From an uncultured Roseburia sp. (GTDB lineage: Bacteria > Bacillota > Clostridia > Lachnospirales > Lachnospiraceae), in assembly GCA_900550935.1 (NCBI GenBank), contig URUD01000003.1:40887-104886 (forward strand): DNA of 64,000 nucleotides, read 5' to 3'. A model generated the notes under the pieces. It was given only the letters and a program-made list of their open reading frames with translations, did not search any database and had not been told where the DNA came from. How positions within the stretch are numbered: the first letter of the stretch is position 1; each line of letters opens with the position of its first letter. The position numbers were made by a program, and so were the translations under genes. This document shows positions 17,339 to 25,185 of this stretch, in pieces.

Positions 17339-17857
17339 CTAGATCAGCAGGATGATGAGCATCAGACCTCCCATGATACTTACAGTCTGTGCCACCCGCT
17401 TTTTCTCCTTCTGTTCCCCTCTCTTTTCTTCAATGATGTAATCGAGCCGTTCCAGACACAGTGCCAGATTGCTCGCATTTTCCTCTGTATTTTTTCCGAA
17501 AAAAGCTCTTCCCGCATGTTCTAATACTTCACGCTCCGCTGCATCAAGCTGCAGTTTCTTCTGATAGCGTTCCATTTCTTGCTGCCACAGAATGGTTCCG
17601 TCGCAGCCTCCCTTTTCCCGAAGCGTGCTTCCAAGTGTCTTACAAAAACGTGACAGAATTTCATTCTGCGGATGCAGTCTGTTTTCTAAGATCTCTTCCA
17701 TCGGCAACAGACAATATCCTGCTTCCTGTGCGATATCTAAGAGCATCTGCCTGATCTCATAGAGCAGCCTGATGTGTTCTCTTAGTTCTGCCCCGAGCGT
17801 TACGGCAAGTCCCACGCTTGCAAGCAGGATCAGACCGCCTCCTGCTGCCTTTACCAT
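17339..17857 (-). CDS. spoIIIAB: Stage III sporulation protein AB
   Basis: A 172-residue membrane protein with hydrophobic helices at both ends (GGLILLASVGLAVTLG; SIMGGLMLIILLI) and a helical middle, matching the SpoIIIAB family, which resembles type II secretion F-domain proteins. ATG overlaps the end of spoIIIAA by 7 nt and has GGAG 5 nt upstream. Confidence 0.92.
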   Translation of the reverse strand: MVKAAGGGLILLASVGLAVTLGAELREHIRLLYEIRQMLLDIAQEAGYCLLPMEEILENRLHPQNEILSRFCKTLGSTLREKGGCDGTILWQQEMERYQKKLQLDAAEREVLEHAGRAFFGKNTEENASNLALCLERLDYIIEEKRGEQKEKKRVAQTVSIMGGLMLIILLI

Positions 17858-18765
17858 AGCTGCTCCAGATTTTCATCATAGATCTGAAACGTGCGCTCCC
17901 CGCTGCCGTTTTTCGAAAGCAGGACAAACCGTTGAAACATCCCCTGCCTGATCCAGTGCCGTAACTGTTTCTTCTCTGTAAGTTCCCGGATCTCTGCCGC
18001 ATGGATGGTGCCAAGTACACGGCTTCCCGAACAGGCTGCCTGCTCTACAGCAAGAAAATCTTCCTCCCTGCCAAGCTCATCCACCGCAATAACCTGTGGG
18101 GACATGGAACGGAGCAGTAAAAGCATCCCCTGCGCTTTTGGACAATGGTCTAACACATCCGTCCTTCTGCCGATGTCTTTCTGCGGCACCCCCATATGGC
18201 AGGCTGCAATCTCCGAGCGTTCATCCACGATCCCGACTTTCAGCCCCTTCCGGCCGCTTTTCCCATCCGATAAGATCCGGATGCAGTCTCTCAAACAGGT
18301 TGTCTTGCCCGTTCCCGGTGCCGATAGAATCAGGGTATTGTAAATGGTCTCTCCCTGCCATAAAAAAGGAACGATCGGCTCTGCACAGCCACATCTCTCC
18401 TGCGCGATCCGCACATTTAAAAAACAGATTGTGTGCATTCCGCTGATCTGCCCCTGTGAGATCACTGCCTGTCCCACCAGCCCGATCCTATGCCCGCCCT
18501 CGATTGTAAGATACCCCTGTCTGATCTCCTCCTGATAGGCATAGAGCGAATACTGACTGATATAATTTAACATTTCTCCCATATCGCGTTCCGTGACCCG
18601 TAAGTCAGACTCCGGCAGATACCGCCAGGTATTGGCATAACAAAATTCCATGGGTTGTCCGATCCTGACCCGGATCTCCTCAAGTCCCTGCCAGGGCATC
18701 TTTTTCATCTCCTCCCGGAAACGGATGGGAAAAAAAGACAGGATTGTTTCCATTCCATTTGCCAT
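17851..18765 (-). CDS. spoIIIAA: Stage III sporulation protein AA (ATPase)
   Basis: Secretion-type ATPase of the SpoIIIA complex, 304 residues. It has Walker A SAPGTGKTT near residues 148-156, the acidic loop GIVDERSEIAA, and Walker B-like PQVIAVDELGREED. The EGGHRIGLVGQAV segment is family-typical. It is the first gene of the eight-gene operon behind a sigma-E-type promoter. ATG has GGGAG about 10 nt upstream. Confidence 0.95.
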   Translation of the reverse strand: MANGMETILSFFPIRFREEMKKMPWQGLEEIRVRIGQPMEFCYANTWRYLPESDLRVTERDMGEMLNYISQYSLYAYQEEIRQGYLTIEGGHRIGLVGQAVISQGQISGMHTICFLNVRIAQERCGCAEPIVPFLWQGETIYNTLILSAPGTGKTTCLRDCIRILSDGKSGRKGLKVGIVDERSEIAACHMGVPQKDIGRRTDVLDHCPKAQGMLLLLRSMSPQVIAVDELGREEDFLAVEQAACSGSRVLGTIHAAEIRELTEKKQLRHWIRQGMFQRFVLLSKNGSGERTFQIYDENLEQLW

Positions 18766-18803
18766 AAGTATTTTGCTCCCTTCTCTGATTTCGCTCCTGC
18801 TTG

Positions 18804-18832
18804 ATTCTATGAGTGCGATCTTATTTTATGAC
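18804..18832 (-). promoter_or_regulatory. Sigma-E-type promoter of the spoIIIA operon
   Basis: On the minus strand GTCATAA, a 14-nt spacer and CATAGAAT. The -10 matches the known sigma-E element CATACAAT at 7 of 8 positions and the spacer fits, which agrees with sigma-E control of spoIIIA in B. subtilis. Confidence 0.7.
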
Positions 18833-18836
18833 AGCA

Positions 18837-18867
18837 AAAAATCGCCACGATCTCTCGTGACGATTTT
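18837..18867 (-). terminator. Terminator after the secreted Lys-rich protein gene
   Basis: Stem AAAATCGTCACGA/TCGTGGCGATTTT on the minus strand followed by TT. It separates the 18878 gene from the spoIIIA promoter. Confidence 0.8.
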
Positions 18868-18877
18868 ATCCTGCATC

Positions 18878-19549
18878 CTAATAGGTAATGGAAAGTACCT
18901 CAGAAACTTTGGTTTTATCATTTTTGCAGTAGATATAGCAGTAAGAATTTTTACCCTTTAAAGTGATCTTCTTTGAGAATTTTGCGGCATTGACCTGGAT
19001 ATTCTGTCTCTTATTGCCATTGCTGATATAAATGCTTGTGATCTTCCATCCTTTTTTCAGTTTTACCTGTAAATTCTGGTTGTTAAAATTGGTACCACGT
19101 TTATGATATACCGTATTATTTTTAAACTGGGAAGTCAGATTTTTCTTGCCGAATTTGATGCTGCCTGCCGGGTTGCTGTATTTTTTTACGGTAAGTGTTG
19201 TTTTTAGTTTAACACCTTTTACTGTACAGGTAATGGTCGCTTTCTGTGCTTTGTCTCCAAAATATACCACCAGATAACCATTCTGTTTCTCAACGCTCAT
19301 ATTTTTGTTGGAGCATTTTAAGTTTTTGATCTCAGATTTTTTGGAGCATCCCATGATACTGATCACGCTCCAGTTTTTGCTGACACCATCTCCGGTCTTG
19401 TAGGTTACTACGGTTGCACTGTATGGATTAATGTAAACATTGCTGCTTGCAGCCTTTACCTCATCGGATGGAGTCCATACGAGTGATGTGATCAGCATCA
19501 TCAGTGCCAATACCAGTGCCATTCCCTTTGTTCTTGCCTTCTTTTTCAT
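18878..19549 (-). CDS. Secreted Lys/Asn-rich protein, Ig-like fold suspected
   Basis: I recognise no named family. The 223-residue product has a signal peptide (KKKARTKG, a hydrophobic core LVLALMMLITSLVW, cleavage after VKAA). The mature part is basic, rich in Lys, Asn, Tyr and Ser, and looks all-beta. KATITCTVKGVKLKTTLTVKKY resembles the last strands of a bacterial Ig-like (Big2) domain. There is no LPxTG sorting signal and no C-terminal anchor, so it is probably released or held by charge. ATG at 19549 is 7 nt from AGGAG. It is flanked by argS upstream and a terminator downstream. Confidence 0.65.
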   Translation of the reverse strand: MKKKARTKGMALVLALMMLITSLVWTPSDEVKAASSNVYINPYSATVVTYKTGDGVSKNWSVISIMGCSKKSEIKNLKCSNKNMSVEKQNGYLVVYFGDKAQKATITCTVKGVKLKTTLTVKKYSNPAGSIKFGKKNLTSQFKNNTVYHKRGTNFNNQNLQVKLKKGWKITSIYISNGNKRQNIQVNAAKFSKKITLKGKNSYCYIYCKNDKTKVSEVLSITY

Positions 19550-19573
19550 TCTCATTCTCCTTTTTTATTTTGA

Positions 19574-21361
19574 TTACATACGATCCGGTGCGGAAAAGCC
19601 CAGTACATCAATGCTTGTCTCTAATACAGCCTTGGTAAGCTCTAACAGGCGGATATAGGACTTCTGACGTGCCTCGTCTTCCTCTGCCATGATCTTATTT
19701 CCATGATAAAACGTATTAAACGCATTCGCAAGATCATAAATATAAGAACATACTTTGTGTGGTGCGGTCTCCTCGAACGCATTTTCCATCATCGCATTGA
19801 ATTTGGATAATTCAAGCATAAGGTTTTTCTCGCTCTCATTTGCTGCTGCGCAGATTGCTGCACCTTCTGTATTTTTGCCTGAACCATAATATTTATTTAA
19901 GATGGACTTGATGCGGACGATCGTATAGAGGATGTATGGCCCTGTATTTCCCTCAAATGAGGTAAAGCGGTCAATATCAAAGATATAATCTTTGCTTGCC
20001 TGATTGGAGAGATCGCCGTATTTGATCGCTGCAAGTGCTACCATCTTGGCTGTCTTTTTTGCTTCTTCCTCGCTGATGCCCAGGTTTTCTTTTGTTTTCT
20101 GGTTCTCGGTGATCTTCTTTAACATCTCAGCATCGATCTCATTTAACAGATGCTCCAGACGCATGACACCACCCTCACGGGTCTTAAACGGCTTGCCGTC
20201 TTTTCCGTTCATCGTACCAAAACCTAAGAATTTTAATTCTGTCCCCGGTGTAACAAGACCTGTTTTTCTTGCGCAGCGGAATACCTGGGTAAAGTAAAGT
20301 TCCTGACGCTTGTCTACAACGTAGATCAGCTCATCCGGATGATAATCTTTCATACGCCATACGATCGTTGCAAGGTCGGTCGTATTATAAAGAGATGCTC
20401 CGTCTGATTTTAAGATCATGCACGGAGGGATCTCCTTGGTATCTGTCTCCTCTTTGACATCTACGACCAGTGCTCCATCGCTGATATAGGCAAATCCGTC
20501 ATCCTTCATCTTCTGCACCATGTCCGGGATATATGGCTGTGCATCAGACTCTCCTTTCCAGAGTTCAAAAGAGACGTTTAAGTTCTCATAATTGCGTTTT
20601 AAGTCTGTCACTGACACATGAAGGATATGGGATAACAGTGCCTGATATCCTCTCCTGCCATGCTGTAATTCATAAGTTGCCTGCATGGCTGCCTCTTTGT
20701 AGGCATCATCCTCTTTTGATTTTTTACTTGCCGTCGGATAGATCTCCTCTAATTCCGAAATAGTAAATGGCGGCTCTGCCGGATATTCTCCGGTGTAGCT
20801 TTCATCAAAATATGGCAGTTCAGGTCTGCGAAGCTTTAACTCTGTAATGATCAGTCCCATCTGAAGACCCCAGTCACCCAGATGCACATCACCAATCATC
20901 TCATGTCCCATAAATTTACCGATCCGCTTGATACTCTCTCCGATAATGGCAGAACGTAAATGTCCTACATGAAGAGGTTTCGCAACGTTTGGTCCGCCGT
21001 AATCAATCATAATGGTCTTTGGCTCTTTTACTTTTTCACAGCCAAAACGTCCCTCATCTTCCTGCATCTTTGCCACATAATCTGCTAAAAATGCACCGTC
21101 TAATTTCAGATTTAAAAATCCCGGTTTTACCGAATCTACCATGGCAAACATCGGATCTTCTGCCAGTTTTGCTGCCACTTCATCTGCAATCATAAAAGGG
21201 GCTTTCTTATATTCTTTTGCGGCTGCCATCGCGCCGTTACACTGATACTCACACAGATCCGGGCGATTGGACAGTGTAACTTTTCCGTATTTTGGATCAT
21301 AACCGCATTCCACGAAGGCTTTTGTCACTTCTTCGCTAATCAGGTCTAAGATTTTTTTCAT
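19574..21361 (-). CDS. argS: Arginyl-tRNA synthetase
   Basis: Charges tRNA-Arg with arginine. The 595-residue class Ia enzyme shows the N-terminal additional domain, the HIGH-type motif as HVGHLRSAIIG after GGPNVAKPL, the catalytic Rossmann core (EELIYVVDKRQELYFTQVFR region), and the DALR anticodon-binding domain, ending with the typical LLELTKAVLETSIDVLGFSAPDRM. The usual KMSK is degenerate, read as FKTREGGVMRL, as in many ArgS. ATG has AAAGGA upstream. Promoter directly in front; no T-box in the 84-nt gap. Confidence 0.97.
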   Translation of the reverse strand: MKKILDLISEEVTKAFVECGYDPKYGKVTLSNRPDLCEYQCNGAMAAAKEYKKAPFMIADEVAAKLAEDPMFAMVDSVKPGFLNLKLDGAFLADYVAKMQEDEGRFGCEKVKEPKTIMIDYGGPNVAKPLHVGHLRSAIIGESIKRIGKFMGHEMIGDVHLGDWGLQMGLIITELKLRRPELPYFDESYTGEYPAEPPFTISELEEIYPTASKKSKEDDAYKEAAMQATYELQHGRRGYQALLSHILHVSVTDLKRNYENLNVSFELWKGESDAQPYIPDMVQKMKDDGFAYISDGALVVDVKEETDTKEIPPCMILKSDGASLYNTTDLATIVWRMKDYHPDELIYVVDKRQELYFTQVFRCARKTGLVTPGTELKFLGFGTMNGKDGKPFKTREGGVMRLEHLLNEIDAEMLKKITENQKTKENLGISEEEAKKTAKMVALAAIKYGDLSNQASKDYIFDIDRFTSFEGNTGPYILYTIVRIKSILNKYYGSGKNTEGAAICAAANESEKNLMLELSKFNAMMENAFEETAPHKVCSYIYDLANAFNTFYHGNKIMAEEDEARQKSYIRLLELTKAVLETSIDVLGFSAPDRM

Positions 21362-21400
21362 AACCTACGTTTCCTTTCTAAAAAACACTACTATTTTTCT

Positions 21401-21429
21401 ATTTTATACATAGGTGTGCAAAATGTCAA
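21401..21429 (-). promoter_or_regulatory. Sigma-A promoter of argS
   Basis: TTGACA, a 17-nt spacer and TAAAAT on the minus strand, about 40 nt before the argS start. Confidence 0.7.
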
Positions 21430-21445
21430 ACGCTACCTGTCTTTC

Positions 21446-22642
21446 CTACTTGCCATATGGGAAAAACTCTTCGACTAAATCCTGCGGGGAGATCATAATG
21501 ATGACATAATCATAATTTCCCTCATTGATCGTCTCCTCGTAATCCCCTGTAAAGTATCTCGGGTCGATCATATCCACCGTATGGCAGCGCAGAGAAGTAA
21601 ACGCCGCAAACGGCACAGCGAAGGAGTCTTTGATAAAGCAGACATCGATACTGCCTGTTTCTTTTTCATTTACAATGTGCGAAAATGCAGGATTTCCGTA
21701 CAGGTATGTCATATACATATCCGTGTCAAATGGTTTGCTGCTCTGTCTTATGACTGGTGTTGCCATCAGCGCCTCCTCAAACCTGCCCTGAAACGTCAGA
21801 TCCGGTTCGATCGTATTTTCATACACATAGGAAGTATCAAATTTCGGATAGATCAGCGTAAAATCGTCGACACCGGCATAATATCTGCCTGTTTTCCTTC
21901 CCATTGATCCAAGAGAGATCTTATCATAGGTAATCTCATTGTAATTGCTCTCATCTTTATAAAAGTCGTCCGCATCCAGATCTTCTCCGAAGCTTTCATT
22001 CAACCAGTCTGATAACTCCCCGGCTGCCCAGAATGCAGTCTGGATTGTCCAGTGATGATCTGTCACATAAAATGCCTCTGATAAATCCCTTCCGCTTTCG
22101 GAGAGATTTTCCCTCAGGTCAAGGTATGGGATCCCGTTTTCTTCAAGTCCCGCCAGAAAACCATCTGCGGTCTCATTTGACATATGGTATGGAATACCCT
22201 TCGCAAATGTGGTGTAGCCTCTGATGTATTTATCCGGCGGCAGGACGTAGATCACTTTGGTCTTTTTCGTCTCGACCGCATCTGCCAGATTTCTGACACG
22301 TTCCACTAACTCCGAGGTGTCCTGTGGTTCCGTTGTAAAATAAGTATAATGCAGTTTTCCTTCCGTATCTTTTACCACTTCAAAATTGGATTCCTCGTTT
22401 TTGTTTAACAGCCGCTGTAAATATCCATACGCATCGACAAATGCATACCGCTCCATCGCATTTTCATTGATGCTACTGTCAATCTGATTAATTTTTTCAG
22501 AGGCAGAAAGATCACTGTCAAAAGATGTTATCGTCTCGATCAGAACCGGCAGCTCTTTTTTCGCATTGACAAACGCATAGGCAAATAAAAGTATGAAAAA
22601 GAGCAGCGCAGTCCATCGTTTTTTTCCTAATAACCGTTCCAT
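21446..22642 (-). CDS. DHHW family protein, probable polysaccharide O-acetyltransferase
   Basis: A 398-residue protein with one N-terminal signal anchor (about 11-26) and an extracellular AlgX/SGNH-like domain. The family signature YVTDHHWT places DHHW at 195-198; the C-terminal part has CFIKDSFAVP, the counterpart of the serine block, and YDYVIIMISPQDL. Such proteins finish acetyl transfer started by an MBOAT protein. It is the last gene of a four-gene operon, 14 nt after the MBOAT, behind the synthase and its partner, so an exported polysaccharide is the likely acceptor. Confidence 0.8.
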   Translation of the reverse strand: MERLLGKKRWTALLFFILLFAYAFVNAKKELPVLIETITSFDSDLSASEKINQIDSSINENAMERYAFVDAYGYLQRLLNKNEESNFEVVKDTEGKLHYTYFTTEPQDTSELVERVRNLADAVETKKTKVIYVLPPDKYIRGYTTFAKGIPYHMSNETADGFLAGLEENGIPYLDLRENLSESGRDLSEAFYVTDHHWTIQTAFWAAGELSDWLNESFGEDLDADDFYKDESNYNEITYDKISLGSMGRKTGRYYAGVDDFTLIYPKFDTSYVYENTIEPDLTFQGRFEEALMATPVIRQSSKPFDTDMYMTYLYGNPAFSHIVNEKETGSIDVCFIKDSFAVPFAAFTSLRCHTVDMIDPRYFTGDYEETINEGNYDYVIIMISPQDLVEEFFPYGK

Positions 22643-22656
22643 AGTTCTCCCTTTCC

Positions 22657-24087
22657 TTAAAAATTAAAATAGATAAACGGATTGTAGCTTCCCTTGATCA
22701 GGTAAGTCACACAAACCCAGAACATCGACAGCATAACTGCCGGATAGAGCACATTCATCACTGCTACCGGAACTTTTCCTGCTTTTTTCTCTGCGATCAG
22801 GTAGTTCATACGTTTTCCAAGCGGCATACAAAACAGGATACCCGCCACAAAAAAGATGCCATACTCTTTCAGATACATAAATGCGTAATCGCTGAAAAAG
22901 CCAGCTCTGCCGAAGCCAAACATACATTTCAGATAATTTCCCGCATACACCAGATTTTCGCTGCGGAAAATGACCCAGCCGATCGTGACAAAAAACATCG
23001 TATAAAACCACCGCAGTGCGCCAAACCTGGTACGGTTCTCCAGATCGGTAAACCTCTCAAATACCAGTGCTGCGAAATTCAAAAGTCCCCAGATAAAGAA
23101 CGTCCACTCCGCACCGTGCCAGATACCGGTAAATACCCAGACAATGAGCATATTCCGGAGCACGATATCCATATTTTTCACGCGGGAGCCTCCCAGTGGA
23201 AAATAGATGTACTCCTTAAACCAGGTTCCAAGTGAGATATGCCAGCGTCTCCAAAACTCTCCGATTGACCGGGAAATATAAGGATAGTTGAAGTTCTCCT
23301 CGAACTTAAAGCCAAACATCAGTCCCAGTCCGATCGCCATATCCGAATAACCGGAAAAGTCGTATAAGATCTGTAAGGTGTATGCGATTGCCCCCACCCA
23401 TGCAAGTGTGACCGGACACCAGCCCTGCTGGTAATTGTCAAAAATACGGTCTGCAACAATGGCAAAATTGTTGGCAAGCAATACTTTTTTGCCCATTCCG
23501 GTAATAAAACGGCAGGTACCGACCGAGAATTTATCCAACGTCTCTTTCCGGTTTATCATCTGGTCTGCGATCGTCTCATACCGCACGATCGGTCCTGCGA
23601 CAAGCTGTGGGAAAAAGGAAATATAAAGTGCCACATAAAACGGATTTTTCTGGACTTCTCCATTTCCCCGGTATACGTCAATGACATAGGACATTGCCTG
23701 GAAGGTAAAAAACGAAATACCGATCGGGAGGGCAAGCCCAAGCAGCGGGATGTTCCCGTCCGCCGCCTGATTGATGTTGCGTATCACAAAGTCCAGATAC
23801 TTAAACACAAACAGCAGTCCGATATTTAAGACGACCGTTACAAAGATGATAAACTTTGCCACACCCTTTTTCTCCCGGTAACGGTCGACCAAAAGGGCAA
23901 GCACATAGTTTCCCACGATCGAAGCTAACATGACAAATACGAACCATGGTTCTCCCCAGGCATAAAAAAACAGACTGGCAGCCAGAAGGATCATATTTTT
24001 GATCGGTACATTCCAGCGAAACAGATAATACAGTACCAATACCACCGGAAGGAAATAAAATAAAAATGTTATACTGGAAAATAGCAT
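22657..24087 (-). CDS. MBOAT family O-acyltransferase (AlgI-like)
   Basis: A 476-residue polytopic membrane acyltransferase. It contains YISFFPQLVAGPIVRY, FWRRWHISLGTWFKEYIYFPLGGSR and the catalytic-His region TGIWHGAEWTFFIWGLLN. It is the second MBOAT of the window and is clearly divergent from the one at 8101-9594 in its termini. It shares one base with the end of the upstream secreted-protein gene (24087), so translation is coupled. Its place between a BcsA-like synthase operon and a DHHW gene suggests acetylation of that synthase's product. Confidence 0.92.
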   Translation of the reverse strand: MLFSSITFLFYFLPVVLVLYYLFRWNVPIKNMILLAASLFFYAWGEPWFVFVMLASIVGNYVLALLVDRYREKKGVAKFIIFVTVVLNIGLLFVFKYLDFVIRNINQAADGNIPLLGLALPIGISFFTFQAMSYVIDVYRGNGEVQKNPFYVALYISFFPQLVAGPIVRYETIADQMINRKETLDKFSVGTCRFITGMGKKVLLANNFAIVADRIFDNYQQGWCPVTLAWVGAIAYTLQILYDFSGYSDMAIGLGLMFGFKFEENFNYPYISRSIGEFWRRWHISLGTWFKEYIYFPLGGSRVKNMDIVLRNMLIVWVFTGIWHGAEWTFFIWGLLNFAALVFERFTDLENRTRFGALRWFYTMFFVTIGWVIFRSENLVYAGNYLKCMFGFGRAGFFSDYAFMYLKEYGIFFVAGILFCMPLGKRMNYLIAEKKAGKVPVAVMNVLYPAVMLSMFWVCVTYLIKGSYNPFIYFNF

Positions 24088-25172
24088 TACTCTTTTCTCC
24101 CTGCCTTTCTTCTCATCACAATATAATAGATCAAAACGGCTGCAGTAAGGATCACTCCTGCCACCCGCACGATGTTCAGTGCCTTAGCTGTCACAAGGAA
24201 TGCCAATTTTCCATCCACCGGTGCAATCTCCTGCGGCGATGCGATTGATGCATCATATCCGTTTTCCGTATGTATGCTTTCCGTCCAGGATGACTGCAGG
24301 GTGATCTTTTTTTCTTCCTTTAAACCATCCGCGGTCTGCGCAACCAGTGTAATTTCTTCCTCTGCTGCTCCCGCTTTTACGACCAGCCAGCCTTCATCTG
24401 TCAGTTCGATTTCTTTTGTGTCTTCCTTTAAGGACAGGGAAACGACTGCTTTTTTCCGTTCGCCAAACAGATTATAAGTCTCTGCATCATACTGGGTCTC
24501 ACTCTCTCCCACTTTTGCCTTTCTGATCTCATCCGGGCCATTTAACAAAAGTCCTGCAGTCTCTTTGGGATCGGTTCCATCCTCTTTGATCGCTGCATCT
24601 GTAAAATCGATCCGGTAGGCATTTTGATCTTCCGCCACACATACCAGACCATAACCCATGATCTCATCCAGTCCGTCTTCTGCCAGAAGTTCCAAAGGCA
24701 CTTCCAGTTCTCCCTCAAAGCCCGCAGGGATGGCAAAGCATCCCTGTTCGGTCGGTGCGGTATCTGTTGTCTTATCCCGCAGAACGACATAACAGCCGTC
24801 CGAAACAGTATGGATTTCGCCCGCTGCATCAATTATTTCAATATTCATGCGGACCGGCGTTTTGGAATCATTTTTTATGGTAAGCAAAAGACTGCTCTGC
24901 TGCTCTATTTTTCTGACATGCTCATCACAGAACACGGTAACGGTGTGATATCCGTCTTTTTCGTACTGATATTCCATGTGAAGTCCGCTGCCGTCTTCCG
25001 ACTCCTTAATGGAAATGATTCCGTCCTCATCGCCACCCTGTTTTGCCCTCGAAAAGCTTAAATTATCTTCTGCAAAAACTGTCTCTCCTGTCCATGCGAT
25101 ACTCGCACCAAACAGCGCAGCCAACAGGATTCCTTTCCCTGCCTGCTTAAGTTTTTTTCCTATCATATTCAT
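24087..25172 (-). CDS. Secreted membrane-anchored partner of the BcsA-like synthase
   Basis: I recognise no named family. The 361-residue product has a signal peptide (KQAGKGILLAALFGASIAW, cleavage after VFA), an acidic all-beta-looking ectodomain of about 290 residues, a C-terminal transmembrane helix (VRVAGVILTAAVLIYYIV) and a short basic tail. Signal peptide plus C-terminal anchor is the topology of BcsB, the partner of the cellulose synthase BcsA, but BcsB is about twice as long. ATG at 25172 has GGAG 6 nt upstream. It starts 13 nt after the glycosyltransferase gene, so the two are co-translated partners. Confidence 0.6.
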   Translation of the reverse strand: MNMIGKKLKQAGKGILLAALFGASIAWTGETVFAEDNLSFSRAKQGGDEDGIISIKESEDGSGLHMEYQYEKDGYHTVTVFCDEHVRKIEQQSSLLLTIKNDSKTPVRMNIEIIDAAGEIHTVSDGCYVVLRDKTTDTAPTEQGCFAIPAGFEGELEVPLELLAEDGLDEIMGYGLVCVAEDQNAYRIDFTDAAIKEDGTDPKETAGLLLNGPDEIRKAKVGESETQYDAETYNLFGERKKAVVSLSLKEDTKEIELTDEGWLVVKAGAAEEEITLVAQTADGLKEEKKITLQSSWTESIHTENGYDASIASPQEIAPVDGKLAFLVTAKALNIVRVAGVILTAAVLIYYIVMRRKAGRKE

Positions 25173-25185
25173 GCCTTTCTCCTGT

